Position numbers and translations under genes: made by a program
Notes under the pieces: generated by a model
Database searches by the model: none
What the model was told of the DNA's origin: nothing
Seen by the model: only the letters and a program-made list of their open reading frames with translations
In this document: piece by piece, positions 42,780-55,074 of the stretch
How the letters are laid out: each line of letters begins with the position of its first letter
Numbering within the stretch: position 1 is the first letter of the stretch
Assembly: GCA_024734495.1 (NCBI GenBank)
Contig: JALMQS010000187.1
Span: 7,399,499-7,463,498 of the forward strand
DNA length: 64,000 bases
Direction: 5' to 3'
DNA from: Forficula auricularia
Taxonomy: Eukaryota; Arthropoda; Insecta; Dermaptera; Forficulidae

Positions 42780-44930
42780 GTTATATATTTATTCGTAAAA
42801 TCTTACTACCCTTTGAAAAAAAATTGAAAGTACTAATAAGTTTAATTCTCTAATAAATGAACATTATTCTTGAATTCGAATTCCCCAAATCTTGATTTGG
42901 ATATATAAAAAACCGCTTGTACAATACCCTCGAATCATATTCTATTCTTTCAGCTATAATCTCAGACTTCACATGCTTGCAACTTATTTAGTGACTATTT
43001 TAATTATCATTTACTTTGACAAAATATTAATAATACCTATCTATATTAGTGATTTAGTGATTGACAATTTGACTCTCTCGAATTTAAAAATCAATAGAAT
43101 TATTAAATCTCGCTATATGTATAACCACTTTTTAATGGCCCTAAATAGAAATATCAAACCGCTTCGTTTTCAAAAACAAATTTTAATAAATTATTATTTA
43201 CACAATTGTCTTTACAGAAAAAAAAATGCAATTACACATTAAATCTCTTATAATCAAAATTGTAGTGATTTTTGAGATTTAACTGAGTAGCGCGTACAAG
43301 GAAAGAAAAAAATAAACTATGATAAAATATGCTCTAGTTATTTGTTTATTAAAAAAAAAATGCAAACATCACATGAACTATTTGTTTGTAGGTCGAGTGC
43401 AAATAATTTTAATAAATTTAGTTTTTCATACCGATAATATTTTTATTTTTTACGTATCTCTCTATTTTCACGTTTGCTGTTATATTAATATTATTTTTTT
43501 TTTGTTTTTTGTTTCACATAAAACAAAATATTAAATTTTATTTTTCAACACAAATAATTTTAAAAGATTGAATTTAATAGTAATGTATCTAATAAAAAAG
43601 ATAGATAAAAGATTACCAAAAACATTATCAATCGTATTTAAAGCATTTTGAATAATTGACGATCAGTGGAGTTAGACCATGATTAAAAAATCAAGCACAT
43701 TAAAAAATATGTGAAAATAGATTATAAATAATTCCAATACAATTGTCAATTTAATACATTTTTTAAGAGATTTATTAATATTTTTTTTATCAACTTTAAA
43801 AACCAATAAAAAAAGAAATTGGAGTGAAATTGAGGGATTATTTAGTAAATTATTGAGAGGCAATAACAGAGATTTTTCTATCTAAAAAACGCTAATAGCC
43901 TTAGTAGTGTGAATTTATTTAAAAAAAAGTATATTTTTTAATGCGCATAATGTCCATATTGTATGCCGTATGTACTGTTGACTATATTTCAGGGGCTTAG
44001 CAGCAAACTTTTTAAAGAATATTAAACTTTTTATAAAATAACAGATGTCAGAGCCATGGACGTACCCAGGTATGGTCAGGGAGGCCACCCTCTCCCTAGA
44101 CTAGTGGTTTGCCAGAACCCACATTTTCTGTAAAATTTGGGGGCGACCCATTCATAAACTTTTTAAAAATTAATATTAACGTAATTGATTTTACCTTGTC
44201 AGAGGTCTAAGAAAGTGGATAGATATCTATTCTATATATCTTGGTAGTTAGATAGAGAAATAAGAATGTCAATTGATTCAATTTGCTTTGGATTTTATCT
44301 ACAGTTAGTTATATGTTTGTCTATCATTCTCATTTATTTGTATTGTATTTGAATAATAATATTGAAATTTTAAATATTTATAAAAAAGCTTCTTCAAATC
44401 GATCTGATAATCTATTAGGGGCATTCAAAAAATACGTTCGCAACCAGGGATATTGCTTAGTGTGATAATATGTGACAAGGGGGCAAAGAGGAGGTCTAAG
44501 GAAAATTGACGTTCGCACTTGATCAATTGTATTTTTAATTTTTCTTAACTTGTCAGCAACAAATCGTTTATAGGTGGGGGCGTCCAGATTTTTGTGACGT
44601 TATATTTGTTAAGGAGTGGTCCTAGAAAATATGACACAGCGTGACGAAGGAGAGTACAAAAGTCGAAATTTTGCGTATGAATGGCCGCTTAATCAGATAA
44701 AATAAATTAATTCGGTGTTTATATTAGTTTTCTAATTAATCATTAATTGTAAGAATATTATGCAAATCTGTTATATAATTATTATTATCCTTAAATCTTT
44801 TTGAATTATTTTAATTAATATATTCGGGTTTCAATTAGGATAGATAGAATTTCAAAAATAAGAAAAAAATATGTCAATCTGCAAGTATATAAAAATAATA
44901 TATATATATTATATATACATATATACATCA
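42780..44930. other. AT-rich DNA with one hAT-end-like motif
   Basis: Frames at 42892-43242 and 43319-43534 are Ile/Asn/Tyr/Lys-rich by composition, without a domain. At 44053 catggacgtacccaggtatgg resembles a hAT terminus; no partner seen. Confidence 0.4.
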
Positions 44931-44938
44931 GTGGCAGT

Positions 44939-45730
44939 TAAGTAACTTTTCAACCAGGGGATGCTGTCCAAAAAGTATCCTTCATTTTTTGAAATTTTAT
45001 TTTAATCTTCGCTTTTTTTTTGCAAATTTCATCGAATACGGCATCATTTTCGTTATTTTTCAAATTTAACATTAGATTTTTAAAATATATTTTGGGACCT
45101 TCGCCCCAAACGGATACTGCTTTGTGTGAGTGAGGGTAGGAGTCAGAAATTAAATCTTGTGACTTAAACTCCACAGTCCCTGAGATGGAAATCAACCATC
45201 TTCCACAATGAATCAGCCTGTCCTATAAGAAAATCTTAAATTTCTCCTAATTCTATTGCTATAAGCAAGCTATGACTTGTCTAATAGCACTCTTATTTAT
45301 TTCCGATCTTATAATAAATTGAGAGTTCTTAGAAATGGATTAGTCCAAAGATTCTCAAATCATCTTTATTTATTCCTTTTTTGTATTATTACTATTTTAA
45401 TAGTTCCTCAACGAGAACAATTTTTATTCGACTAAAACTCGTCTGAACTTGTCTTTGACATGCTTGAACTGGAAGATATACCAGGCAGGTACTTCAAACC
45501 TTCTATCGGCACCCTTTTCGGAAAAATCATTCATTTTAATTGCCCCTTGAAACTATGCAACAATTTTATTTCATTTCGAGAACCAATATACTTTTCAAAA
45601 CAAAAAATGTTTTTTATAGAAATATTTAAAATAACGGATAATAATTTGAAAATTTAAAGATCCTCCTAAAATTTTAAAGTCGACTTTGAAATTTTAGGAA
45701 TGCGCCACATCCATGGAGCGCATGTCACTG
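44939..45730. mobile_element. 792-bp hAT-type element, TSD ATATACAT
   Basis: The left end cagtggcagttaagtaactt and right end ggagcgcatgtcactg. Perfect octamers ATATACAT at 44931-44938 and 45731-45738. The left third (ccttcattttttgaaattt, gcaaatttcatcgaatacgg, aacattagattttt) matches 6197 and 41895; the right third matches 46545-46811 and 3470-3856. No transposase frame. Best-preserved full-length member of this family in the window. Confidence 0.92.
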
Positions 45731-45771
45731 ATATACATATTTTATATATATTTATTTATTTATATATTTGT

Positions 45772-45850
45772 ATTAAGCAGAGGACAACCGAATTGATTTT
45801 TCTTTATGAATCAGTAACTATGCTACTCACGACAAAATCTTTTCAATTAG
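45772..45850 (+). repeat. Retroelement 3' tail motif copy
   Basis: gcagaggacaaccg...atgctactcacgacaaaatcttttcaatt. The tail part matches those at 22667, 23606, 25177 and 42251 with several differences. The first phrase recalls agcagagggcgg at 23563, so upstream homology extends beyond the tail in these two copies. Confidence 0.5.
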
Positions 45851-45908
45851 ATCTATTATTTATATGTCCGTTGTTTTTGAAGTACAATCTTCCAAATTGT
45901 TTTTGCAG

Positions 45909-46067
45909 ATAGCAGATGACCCGCTGGCGCAACAAGTGTTCGTAGGCTTGTCCAAAAAGCAGCAAGGCGCACGTTCTGCATGCTGCGTTGGCTCTTCTGT
46001 CGAATATATGAGCCAGGCACTAGAGTGTCAAAAGGCAGCTACTCCAGACGTGTGGAGAAACGAGTGG
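45909..46067 (+). CDS. Orphan internal exon of an unidentified host gene
   Basis: A 159-bp segment, about half G+C against ~30% around it. It is preceded by a pyrimidine tract ending ttgtttttgcag (AG at 45907-45908) and followed by GTGAGT (46068-46073), so both splice sites fit. It is 53 codons, phase 0 at both ends, with no stop, and uses balanced codons. The peptide begins IADDPLAQQVFVGLSKKQQG, includes ARSACCVGSSVEYMSQAL and ends ATPDVWRNEW. I see no transposon domain and do not recognise the family. No other exon of the gene is evident in the window, implying introns of many kilobases filled with transposons. The gene would run on the plus strand. It could in principle be a retained fragment of a dead gene, but the intact splice sites argue against that. 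Confidence 0.7.
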
Positions 46068-46544
46068 GTGAGTTTACTTCCTCTATTTCCATTTGGCGTG
46101 TTTTTCTAAAACAGTTTTTCAATCGGCCCGTCAAGACGTACGGATATCCATAGCATCAACAGCAGCCTTTTAGAAAAACATAAATCTCGTTTTCACAGCA
46201 ACATTTTGTTATCGGAATCAGAAATCAGAGATTTACGTTATTTTAATATTCTCTTTTGGAAAACCAGAAAGCAACGAGAGAGCTTGTCAGACTGAGAAAA
46301 TTTAATTAAAATAAATAATAAATGTTTTTTTCTGAACGCGATAATAATCGAAAAAATAAATTCGAAGAGAAAATCGAGATAAAAATATTTATTAAAAAAA
46401 AATCGGATACTTGACAAAGGTGGCCTAGAAGAATAAATTCAAAGGGAGAAATCAAAGAGGTTGTCCTCTCCTTGCTACAAATTAACATACAGATACTATA
46501 TATATAGATATATATTGAATATAATTATATATATCAGACTTCGA

Positions 46545-46811
46545 ACCCTTTTATCGGCACCCTTTTCGGAAAAAAATCATTCATTTTAATAGCTTCTTGA
46601 AATTATGCAACAATTTTATTTCATTTCGAGAACCAATATACTTTTCAAAACAAAAAATGTTTTTTATAGAAGTATTTGAAATAAGGGATAATAATTTAAA
46701 AATTTAAAGATCCTCCTGAAATTTTCAAGTCGATATTTATGAAAATACTCTAAATATTTGAAATTTTAGGAATGCGCCGCATCCACAGCATCCACGGACC
46801 GCACGCCACTG
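46545..46811. repeat. Right part of a hAT-type element (partial)
   Basis: cttcgaacccttttatcggc... to ccacggaccgcacgccactg matches 45492-45730 at high identity and 3470-3856. The left end is missing: the homology begins abruptly beside a (TA)-rich stretch. Confidence 0.75.
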
Positions 46812-46848
46812 ATATATATATATATATATTATTTGATATAGACTATAG

Positions 46849-46875
46849 TTTCAAAGGTTTGACCTTCTTCGTCAG
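46849..46875 (-). ncRNA. Hammerhead-like stem-loop (candidate)
   Basis: On the minus strand: CTGACGA (46875-46869), extra base, AAGGT/ACCTT stem, GAAA (46852-46849). It is flanked by agact and agtct, as in the 22784-22810 motif, to which it is clearly related (gactatagtttc in both). Confidence 0.45.
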
Positions 46876-46879
46876 TCTT

Positions 46880-48560
46880 TTTAATTAGAAACATTTTATC
46901 TGTTATTTCTCATGGGTTCAAATACCCAATTGGTAGTAGGTAAATTTCTTTTGTTAAAATATTAAGCTGGCAACTGGACAAACGAATAAATCTCATGGCT
47001 GGGGTCCTTGAATAAGAAATGTAGGGATAATAAATTATTCTTCAAAAATTATCAAGTAAAGTTATTTTTAAATGAATTTGCACATCAATGTTTCCGTATC
47101 TCACTATCTTACAAAATGTTTGAGATATCAATTTTTTTTCTTATTTGTAGTTAAAGAGGAGAGAATTGGTGAATTTGTGCATTTTTTAAATTAAAAGTTA
47201 ATCTACTTGTAAAGACTTTATCCTTAGTCATTTGAAATATTAATATGTTTATTCATTTATTATTATTAATCAAAAAAGACTGACTATGATTCTAAGGTGG
47301 TTGAGTTGTTTCTCTTCAAAGCTGGTTACTTAGTGGTATAAACATAAGTATGGAATGTAACATGGTAATTCTTCAAGTATTAGATGAGAATCGATGGCTA
47401 TTTTTGATTATAAGTCGATTTCTCCAAATTCCAGTAAAGGAAAAAATGCGATAACAACACAGTTGCAATGGTTGCAATTGATTCTCAATTTTAACATTTT
47501 ACCGAGAAAACCCTATTCATTTACTAAAGTAAGGTTAAATGAGATATATTAAAATTAAATAAATAAATTTAACAAAAGTTCTTGCTTATTGTAGACTAAA
47601 GTATTTTAAAATGTAATTTTTCCGAAATACTTTTCACGATGCAGGGATTAATCCTGAATTATGGGTGTTGATTGGCGAAATTTCTTGTATCACTATCATA
47701 AAAATAAAGTGATTTTGATATTATTAAATATCATATCAAATATTACTAAAATTAACAAAAGTGTAAAAAGAATTCCAGAATTCCAAAAAGTAGAAGTTTG
47801 AATATTAATTTATTTTATAAATAAATAAATGTGGATATATTTATCAAACAATGTTAGATCTTCGCCCAAACAGCTTCTAAACTTGGAGAATAACATTGGA
47901 CCCAAGTGTGGTTAATCGCCTCCTCCAGTTGTCAATTGTAACTGTTATTCTCCCCTGAAAGTCTTTTAGGGCAGAGCCTAGAGAGAGAGGGTGTCGCTTT
48001 TGGGGTTAGCGCCGGGCGGAAGTAAGCACCTACGTTGTTTAACTATTCATGAATTAATTATAACAAGACCAAGTTTGCGATCGTTCAAGTCGTGAAGTTG
48101 GAAAACTTAAGCATGGGTCATATTCGTTGTCAAAAGCACTGATGATGCTCCCGCGCCTCAAAAATTCACTTTGCGCCACCTGTACGCTTCACGATTCCCT
48201 TTGAGACTGAAAAAGCCCACCGACCTGATGGCCAACATCCAATAGCACTAATCCTATTAGATACAAATGGAAGATTCTTTTGTCATGCGATGAAAGCCGG
48301 AAATGGACCCCCCGGCCCCCAAACTACCATCCCCCGGAGGGACTGCTCGATTTATTTCCATATTTCTAATCGAAAGAATATTTCACCTGCAACTAATGTC
48401 ATTTACCTAAATGCTACTATGAATTAGCGTCTCAAGATTTTAAATTAATAAGCTCTTTACACAATACACACCTGGATAAAAAATTGTAATTATCGAATTT
48501 CCCGACTGTTGCAAAAATAATCATCCTAATAAAATTTCAAGGCGATTTTAATTTCTTCTA
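46880..48560. other. Mostly AT-rich; less AT-rich unique patch 48060-48330
   Basis: No gene. The patch (gtttgcgatcgttcaagtcg, ctttgcgccacctgtacgc, cgacctgatggccaacatcc) looks like unique, non-repetitive DNA and could be conserved regulatory sequence, but nothing in the sequence proves that. Confidence 0.35.
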
Positions 48561-48566
48561 AAATCA

Positions 48567-48731
48567 AAAGGGGTCAACCGCGATTGGAATTAGGTGTACA
48601 GGTCTTTGAAATTATATGTAATTATTTTGGAATTCATTAGATAATGCCCCTTCATCTATTGTCTTCTACTTGGAAATGAATGTGGAAGTAGAAGTAGGTG
48701 TACACGATATTAGATCGCGGTTCACCCCTCG
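48567..48731. mobile_element. MITE, copy 2 of the 28180 family
   Basis: aggggtcaaccgcgattggaattaggtgtac... to gatcgcggttcacccctcg. The same inverted termini and gtgtaca/gtgtacac subterminal motifs as 28180-28335. No matching flanking octamers. Confidence 0.78.
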
Positions 48732-48916
48732 CGTATTTATAAAGTTAATACACTTAACGGCTTTCTCATGTTCAAGGCCTAACTTCTCAAAGGATCCTCG
48801 AAGCTATGTGCCCCGCTGAGCTCTGAAGTGAGCAACTCTCTTAATATCATGTTAGTATTTTTAGAGTATTCTTAATTCTAGTCATGTTCCGAGCATTACA
48901 TCAGAATTTTTCACAA

Positions 48917-49260
48917 TTTTGAGTTAAGTCATTTCCAAACGCCGATCAGGTACAAAAATGTCAATTTTTGGGGGCTTCACACACTCTTATTTTAATGCGA
49001 AATAAATTTAAAAAAATTAAGTCCAATTCTACTTAAAAAGATCTTTATATAGATATCTTAAAAAACCTTATGATAAATAATAATTGAAATCCAGCCAAAT
49101 AATAATACAATTAAAATTTTTGATTTTGGGGAAAATGAATACAAATAAATCGCAAATTTCAAATTTATATCTTATTTAATTTACGAGCTACAATTTTCTG
49201 ACAGACATTGTAGAGATACTAATAGGGTCCCATTTTAGTTTTTAAACGGAACCCTAAAAA
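48917..49260 (+). repeat. Dispersed SINE-like repeat (ggaaccctaaaaa tail), copy A
   Basis: Begins ttttgagttaagtcatttcc, cgccgatcaggtacaaaaat; ends acgagctacaa...gacagacattgtag, gatactaatagggtcccatttt, acggaaccctaaaaa. Aligns along its length with 62617-63000. The agggtcc...ggaaccct pair forms a terminal hairpin. I recall this tail from widespread insect repeats. Confidence 0.75.
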
Positions 49261-49269
49261 TAAAAATAA

Positions 49270-50600
49270 AATGTGTGACTGAATTCGTCGTCACCCATTG
49301 AGCGTCACGAGTATTTGAAATCTTAAAAAACCTCAATTTATTTATCTTAGAATCTAAGGAAATGTTAATTATGAAAAATGCACTCAGAGAAAATTCCAAA
49401 CTTTTCACGATAGAGAGGGGAGGGGAGAAAGGGGGAGGGGAGGGGTGGAAATCCGAATAAACAGTTCATCTTTTTTTTCCAAAAATATCAACAGATGTCA
49501 ATCTGAATTATTCATTTCAAATTTATACGAGAAGCGAGATAAAGAAATAACTATAATAAGTGAAGTAGGACATAAAAAGCATCTCTTTTCTTAAAAGAGA
49601 AAACGTTGGAAAATATTTTATTAATATTTAATACCAACATCTTTTCTCTGTACATACATCTATCTATATGTCTATATCTCTCTATATTGTAAACGGTATT
49701 AAATGAAACGACTTAGAGAGATAGGATTTTCAATTGAATAATTGAATAGCTGGGATTAATAAAAAGTATATAAAGTCTAAATCTCTTTATTTATTTATTT
49801 AGCTATTTAAAGGCATGATGCTTTAAGATATTACATAAATATCTACCTTGTATATGGAGAAATATGAAACTTGCTGAATTTTTAAGTCTTTGAAATGACA
49901 AATTAGAAATTCGTCTGAATATAGAATTTTATAAATAAATCATTTTTATTTAAGCGAGGAAATATTATTATAAATTTATAAGGAAAAACTTTTAATTTTT
50001 TTTAATTTTTTTTATTTTGTTTTATTGGCAGAAGAATCACTTTTCTAAAATATTTCTGTTTTTCAACGGAAAAATGAACAAATTCGATTGCTAGCAATTG
50101 TTGATACAAGTAAAACCTATTATAATGGAATACTGAGTAATATACTTTTAATAAATGTCATATATACCATATATTAGGGGCTCCTAACAAAATCTAAGTC
50201 TTTTTAGCACATTTTTTGTTTGATGTTAAAACAATTCTAAATGAAATTTCTTGTACCTACGCCTGACCACGGCAACCAGTGCCGACTTGCAGCGAAACAT
50301 GTCAGTACTTGCAGACTAAGGCGAACGCGGTCTGACGTATCGATCTACTTGTAATCGCTTGCTATTTTGTTAGTAAATGTATTGTTTTCAATTAGTCAAC
50401 ATGTTGCAGAAAAGCGTATATTTTTAATAGGGAACTTGAAACTTCAAATAACGGTTTCAAAACTTTCCTCTAATGGAAAAGTTCTGGCAGTTTTATTTAC
50501 AATATTCGTGAAGTCAATTTAATTGTTATGAAAGCGCAAATCTCACAATTCGCGAGTGCATTATCTATTGGGAAAACTATTTCCTGCTTTAGATCCTCGG
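49270..50600. other. AT-rich DNA, no gene seen
   Basis: A purine-rich tract (gagaggggaggggagaaagg) at 49411-49446 and AT-rich DNA. Nothing else supportable. Confidence 0.45.
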
Positions 50601-50619
50601 AAATTCAAAGAAGAACCAT

Positions 50620-50840
50620 CTCAAAACGTTTAAATATCCAAACGTTTCGGGAGAAAGTTTACCTATCAGTGGAAATTTGGAAAAATAATTACTTTTAAGA
50701 AGTAATAAAGCAACTAATAGTAATATTAATAGTTGTTCTGGCAAATTTTCTTAAAGCAATTATTTTCACAAATTTTAATTAATAAAGGGGGAATTTTCCC
50801 CGGAACGTTTTGAGATTGTTTTAATAAAAGATGGATTTAT
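50620..50840. repeat. Repeat with aaacgtttcg core, copy 2
   Basis: ctcaaaacgtttaaatatcc, aaacgtttcgggagaaag, tatcagtggaaatttgg, and in inverse sense gggggaattttccccggaacg followed by ttttgagattg. The two ends (tctcaaaacgtt / aacgttttgaga) are inverted, so this may be a small fold-back related to 39625-39790. Confidence 0.5.
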
Positions 50841-51799
50841 ACATGGTGATTCACGTCGATGGTAGGTTAGACGTTTATAAAAAAACGAAATACGCAGGAT
50901 TTTTCTAAAAATTTAGCACCTTACATTTTCTTACATGTTCTATCGATCTAAAATATTTTCATCATTGCGACGTTTCGGCTTCCATCGAAAAGTCCTAGCA
51001 ACTTTATTTTTTCAAATGGAACACCCCGTATATTAACACGTTTTTAGAACCTTCCTTTTATTATAATACTTTTTTGTTAATATTGTTCTATACCTATCTC
51101 TATCGGTTTTCGAGATAAAAATAATTTGTGTTAAATATGATCCAAAACATGGTCCTATTTAAAATTAAATAAATTAGTGCTCTCAATACATGAAAAGTTG
51201 ATATTTTGGTGTAGTTTAGACAGATCCAAAGTATTTAATTTACGCCGAGAAATCGACTCCATATCATACAGCGCGAGCTAAAATTACTTTTATTTCCGTT
51301 ATTAATAAAAGGGGTCAAAATTTCGTTTTTTCAAATGAGACCTCCTGTATATTACTCAATAACTTGAAAGAGGAAGAAAAATGCTTTAAGATGAAATATC
51401 ATGTATCTATATCTAAAACATCAAGTTTTCCTAATAAAGCCGCTTTATCGTGAAAAATTACTTTTTAATGAATTTAATTTTAAGTAACCATGGAAATATC
51501 AAGCTTATGACAGTTTGTTGACTATTTATAAGTAAAATGTAAATAGTTTATTGACGGTGTTCAAAAAAATTGTTATTTTGCTTATAATCTTTTTATTTTT
51601 ATTCTTCCTAATTTTGTTATTGTCATATTGTCCGTGTAAAATAAATAATTTCATAAGAACTTCGTTTGAATAATCAATATTTGCGGTCATTTTGGGAGTT
51701 TTATATAGCAATAAACATATGTTAGAAGACATCAGATGCAAATATGAAATTTCATAATAATCCCTTCAGCCGTTTTTACGTGAATCGTGAGCAACTTTT

Positions 51800-51945
51800 C
51801 GCGGAACCCACGGAAACATACAGACAGACAGACAGGAATTTTGTTGAGGGTGTTTTCGTTCATAACTTTGCTTGAAACGTGTGCAACCAAAATTTGGATC
51901 AATGTACAGACAAAATCTTAATTTTATTTATATATATATATATAT
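51800..51945. repeat. Dispersed repeat (cagacagacagacagg ... aaaattt)
   Basis: cagacagacagacaggaattttgttgagg...gtgtgcaaccaaaatttggatcaatgtacagacaaaatctt. Its inverse occurs at 60063-60170 (aagattttatctgtacattgg, aaattttggatgcacacg, ccttgaacaaaatctt). The cagacaga run links it to the ggaaccctaaaaa repeat family. Confidence 0.7.
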
Positions 51946-51949
51946 ATCG

Positions 51950-53330
51950 AAGCCTTGGATTGCATATGAACAGTTTGGGAACCAGTGAGCAAAGCGAATG
52001 TGACCATGGAGAAGTTTCTCTTCTTTTTGCCCTTTTCAATCATGGCTTTTGAATGTCTGGTCACATATGGGTCTCCACAATGCTATTTGTTTAGTCATTC
52101 CCAAAAGATTGAATTATTTCTTTAAAAATTCGGGTCAAATGGGAGGCTTTCATAATAGATGGATTTTTTTTCTATTTTTCTTTTTCAATGGGATCCAAAG
52201 TGACTTTAATACCCTCGAAAATTTTTCATTTCTTGACACCACCAATGGCTTCATAGGGAAGGGCGTTTTAATCCCCCTCGTCAATAGATATATCGTCTCT
52301 ATTAAAAGAATATTTATCATTTATAATAAATCCTCAATGATGCGGTTATCTAATCGAAAACGAAACAATAATTTACTGAAAATTTCATGATTCCCCTACC
52401 CCTAACCTTTGAATCTCGAATTAGCCTTTTTGACATGTAAGATGTCAAAAAATTAACTATAACTCAGATTTCAGATTTAGCAGAGGACGTCCTCAGTGAT
52501 TATCAATAAAAAAAAATTGTTTATTTAATTTTTATGAACAAGATGGAAAAGCTGTCCAAGACTAATGAAAAGTTCAAATTCCGGAAGAAAAAAATACTGG
52601 AATGTAATTTTAAAAACTAAGGTACCGGGGGATTTTCCGAGTTTGGAAGGGTCAACGAAATAAGTTTGAACCACTCCTTTACTTAGTCAATTTTTAAGAA
52701 AGTGAAAATCACATTTACTTTATTTGGGATTAGTACTTTTCATTATCCTTGGGGTGTCTATCCATCATTTTCCATTAAGTTCTATCAGTTTTGTAATAGA
52801 TATTTATGTTAATTACATATAGTGGGATGATGGGCACATTTCCCGGAAATGTATTGATTCGCCTACAACTGAAGTAAAAGTAGATTGTAAATTAAAAATA
52901 TAAAGTATATCCATATTAGCCGGAAAACACAGTAACTTCACTGCTTTGGAGACTGTGAAATTAATGGAAGAAGGGCCGTAATGAATAAGTACGGGCTTAG
53001 AACCTACCTATAAAAAGAATAAAGAGAAAAATAGTAATTAAACATTTTTTCAAACTGCAATTAATCAAGTAATTTTTAAAAAAGACTTTATATAATATTT
53101 TTTGAAATTCTCAAGGTAAATAGAAGATATAATAAATTTGATCAAAATTGTTTAAGCCATTTTCAAGATATTTAGAAAAAAAGTACTAGAATAAAGTACT
53201 CTGCGGATATGTACCAAAAACTCATCAAGCTACTCATTTCATTAAAGTAATGTTAAGTTTTCAATTTCATTTTCATCGGTTGAACGGTGTGGAAAAAATC
53301 ATCGGCGAAAAAAAGGGTAACATCCATCCA
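51950..53330. other. AT-rich DNA, no gene seen
   Basis: The frame at 52049-52390 is Phe/Asn-rich without a domain or splice context. No repeats that I can pair within the window. Confidence 0.4.
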
Positions 53331-53338
53331 TCCACAAA

Positions 53339-53560
53339 GACTAAATGAAAAAAATCGCACTTTTTGGAGTCTGGATGAGACCCCATGTAATTTTTGACAA
53401 AACTCCCAAGTGCTAAAATTCAACCTGAATGAATAATAAAATTTGTGACTTTGATTGAGACCATGGGGTCCGCAGTCTTTACCTGAGGGCCCTTTGAATT
53501 CGCGCTTGCCGTGAGACCGATTCCAGTACTTTAACATATCTGCTTCGTATTGGATAAAGA
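53339..53560 (+). repeat. ~220-bp dispersed repeat, copy A
   Basis: actaaatgaaaaaaatcgcac...gagaccccatgtaa...aaaattcaacctgaatgaat...ttgtgactttgattgag...tctgcttcgtattggataaa. Copy B at 55075-55293 is in the same orientation at about 80% identity. No coding content; the minus-strand frame through it is a by-product. Confidence 0.85.
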
Positions 53561-53934
53561 AAAAGAAGAGTGAATTCAAAACTAGAGCTGCCCTGCAGGT
53601 TTCGCCTAGTTCTGAGAAGTAGCGAATAAATATTTTTTCCGTCTTCCTCTGTGTGGGCTAGTGAACATATTTACGGAAAAAGCCACGGATAGAACAATCC
53701 CTTTCATTTTATATCTATTGATATCGAAGGGGCAAATCGACAAGGTCAGACAGGTTTTAGTCGAATAAAAATTATTTTAAAATTCTCTTATTCTAGAAAG
53801 ACCGGCAAACGGATTTCAAGGAGGCTCTTTATACATAAGGAGGATAAATACAAAATCAATAAATATATATACAATAATTATAATAGAATGAATATAAACA
53901 AAAAAAGCTATTTCAAAGATTATCTTTTAAATTT

Positions 53935-54585
53935 CTATGTAAATCAAATCAAATGATCATTACTCGCGACTAAGAAAATCCCAAGAGATTGTCATCTATT
54001 AGATCCGAGATTAAATGGATTAATTTTAAGAATCTTTGGGCGAAATATTTAGTCACACTTAGGTCAGACTGGTTCACCTCAAAGGTTACCAATTATTCCT
54101 GATTGCTAATTTTGGCACTCAGGTTCGAGACCCGATGGGATAAAAATAACACTTCCGACATATAATTAAAAAATATCTATATTGTTAGAGTTCGTGGCTG
54201 TGATGAAACTGTATTAGATGAAGGAGGAGGTATCAGCCAAAGATGGAATCACTGGATTCAATAAAACACCTTTACATTCTGAAAACTTTTGGGTACAGGC
54301 ACGTTATAAATTTACATGAAGCTAAAAAATTTTATTTTTATTTTTGACAAGACTTGGTTCGATCACATATGTGTACCACATTTTGTGTATAATTCCTAAT
54401 TAAATGAAGATGGCCAAATAAATTCAGGCCTAAACGTTTTATTAAAGGTTTTTTATTGAACCCAGTGATTCCATCTTTGGCTGATAACTCCTCCTTCATC
54501 TAAAAAAGATATATTACATCTCGGATTTAATAGATGACAATATCTTGTGATTTTCTTTGAAATTTAAAGTCTATTTCTATTGCCA
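53935..54585. repeat. Inverted repeat with hammerhead-like centre, split by a SINE
   Basis: Outer arms: gaaaatcccaagagattgtcatctattagatccgaga (about 53970-54010) against tctcggatttaatagatgacaatatcttgtgattttc (54520-54558). Inner arms: tagatgaaggaggaggtatcagcc...gatggaatcactgg (54215-54256) against ccagtgattccatctttggctgataactcc (54461-54495). The centre reads atgaaga-t-GGCC...GGCC-taaacgtt (54404-54441), a degenerate hammerhead-like hairpin. The 54061-54171 SINE lies in the left arm only, so it is a later insertion. Confidence 0.7.
54061..54171 (+). repeat. SINE-like repeat family 2, best copy
   Basis: aggtcagactggttcacctc, gattgctaattttggcactc, then ggttcgagacccgatggg (a good Pol III box B), then aacacttccgacatata. 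Related copies at 3703-3775 and 10452-10551 (minus) and 19596-19677 (plus). Confidence 0.65.
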
Positions 54586-54734
54586 ATTGAAATTCTTATA
54601 TTAATTGATACGCGCAGCGAGAACGAGGGTGCTGGGGATAGTCAATTAACTGAATATATTTTATTTTTATTTATTTGTTTTTTGAAAATCTCCTTTTTAT
54701 TTTTTTTCATTTATTTATTTATTTTTTGGGGAAT

Positions 54735-54875
54735 CGGGTTGTCCGAGCTGGCTAAGGCGCTGGTCTCGCTTCAGCATCGTTGATGACGATGCTCAAGAGG
54801 GACACCCGGGTTCGAGCCTGGCTTGCATATAAAAATTTCTCCCTCCTTCCCGGTGAGAATAAATAAATAAAAAAA
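54735..54875 (+). mobile_element. tRNA-derived SINE, copy 1
   Basis: Head: gttgtccgagctggctaaggcgctggtctc, gcttcagcatcgttgatgacgatgctcaag, gggacacccgggttcgagcctgg. The ggttcgagcc is a perfect box B; the D-arm-like part and the long hairpin between anticodon and T arms (gcatcgt-tgatg-acgatgc) resemble a class II tRNA (Leu/Ser type). Tail: ttcccggtgagaataaataaataaaa, A-rich. A second, longer copy lies inverted at about 60365-60575. Confidence 0.85.
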
Positions 54876-55074
54876 AATATATATATTTATTTGTCAAAAT
54901 ATATCTACCTGATCATTGATAGAGTATACTTTTTTTTATTAGAAATATTAACATTAAAAAATATGAAATTTGAATAAAATTACGAGATCTAAAATATTTT
55001 TGTTTTAGTTCCAAAATGATTCTAGCTAATGAGGTGAAATTCGGTCCAAATATTTGGGCTAGTTAAACTGCACA

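Noticed and set aside
42892..43242. 116-residue frame as a membrane protein
   Set aside because: Ile/Asn/Tyr/Lys-rich from AT-rich DNA, without splice context or family resemblance.
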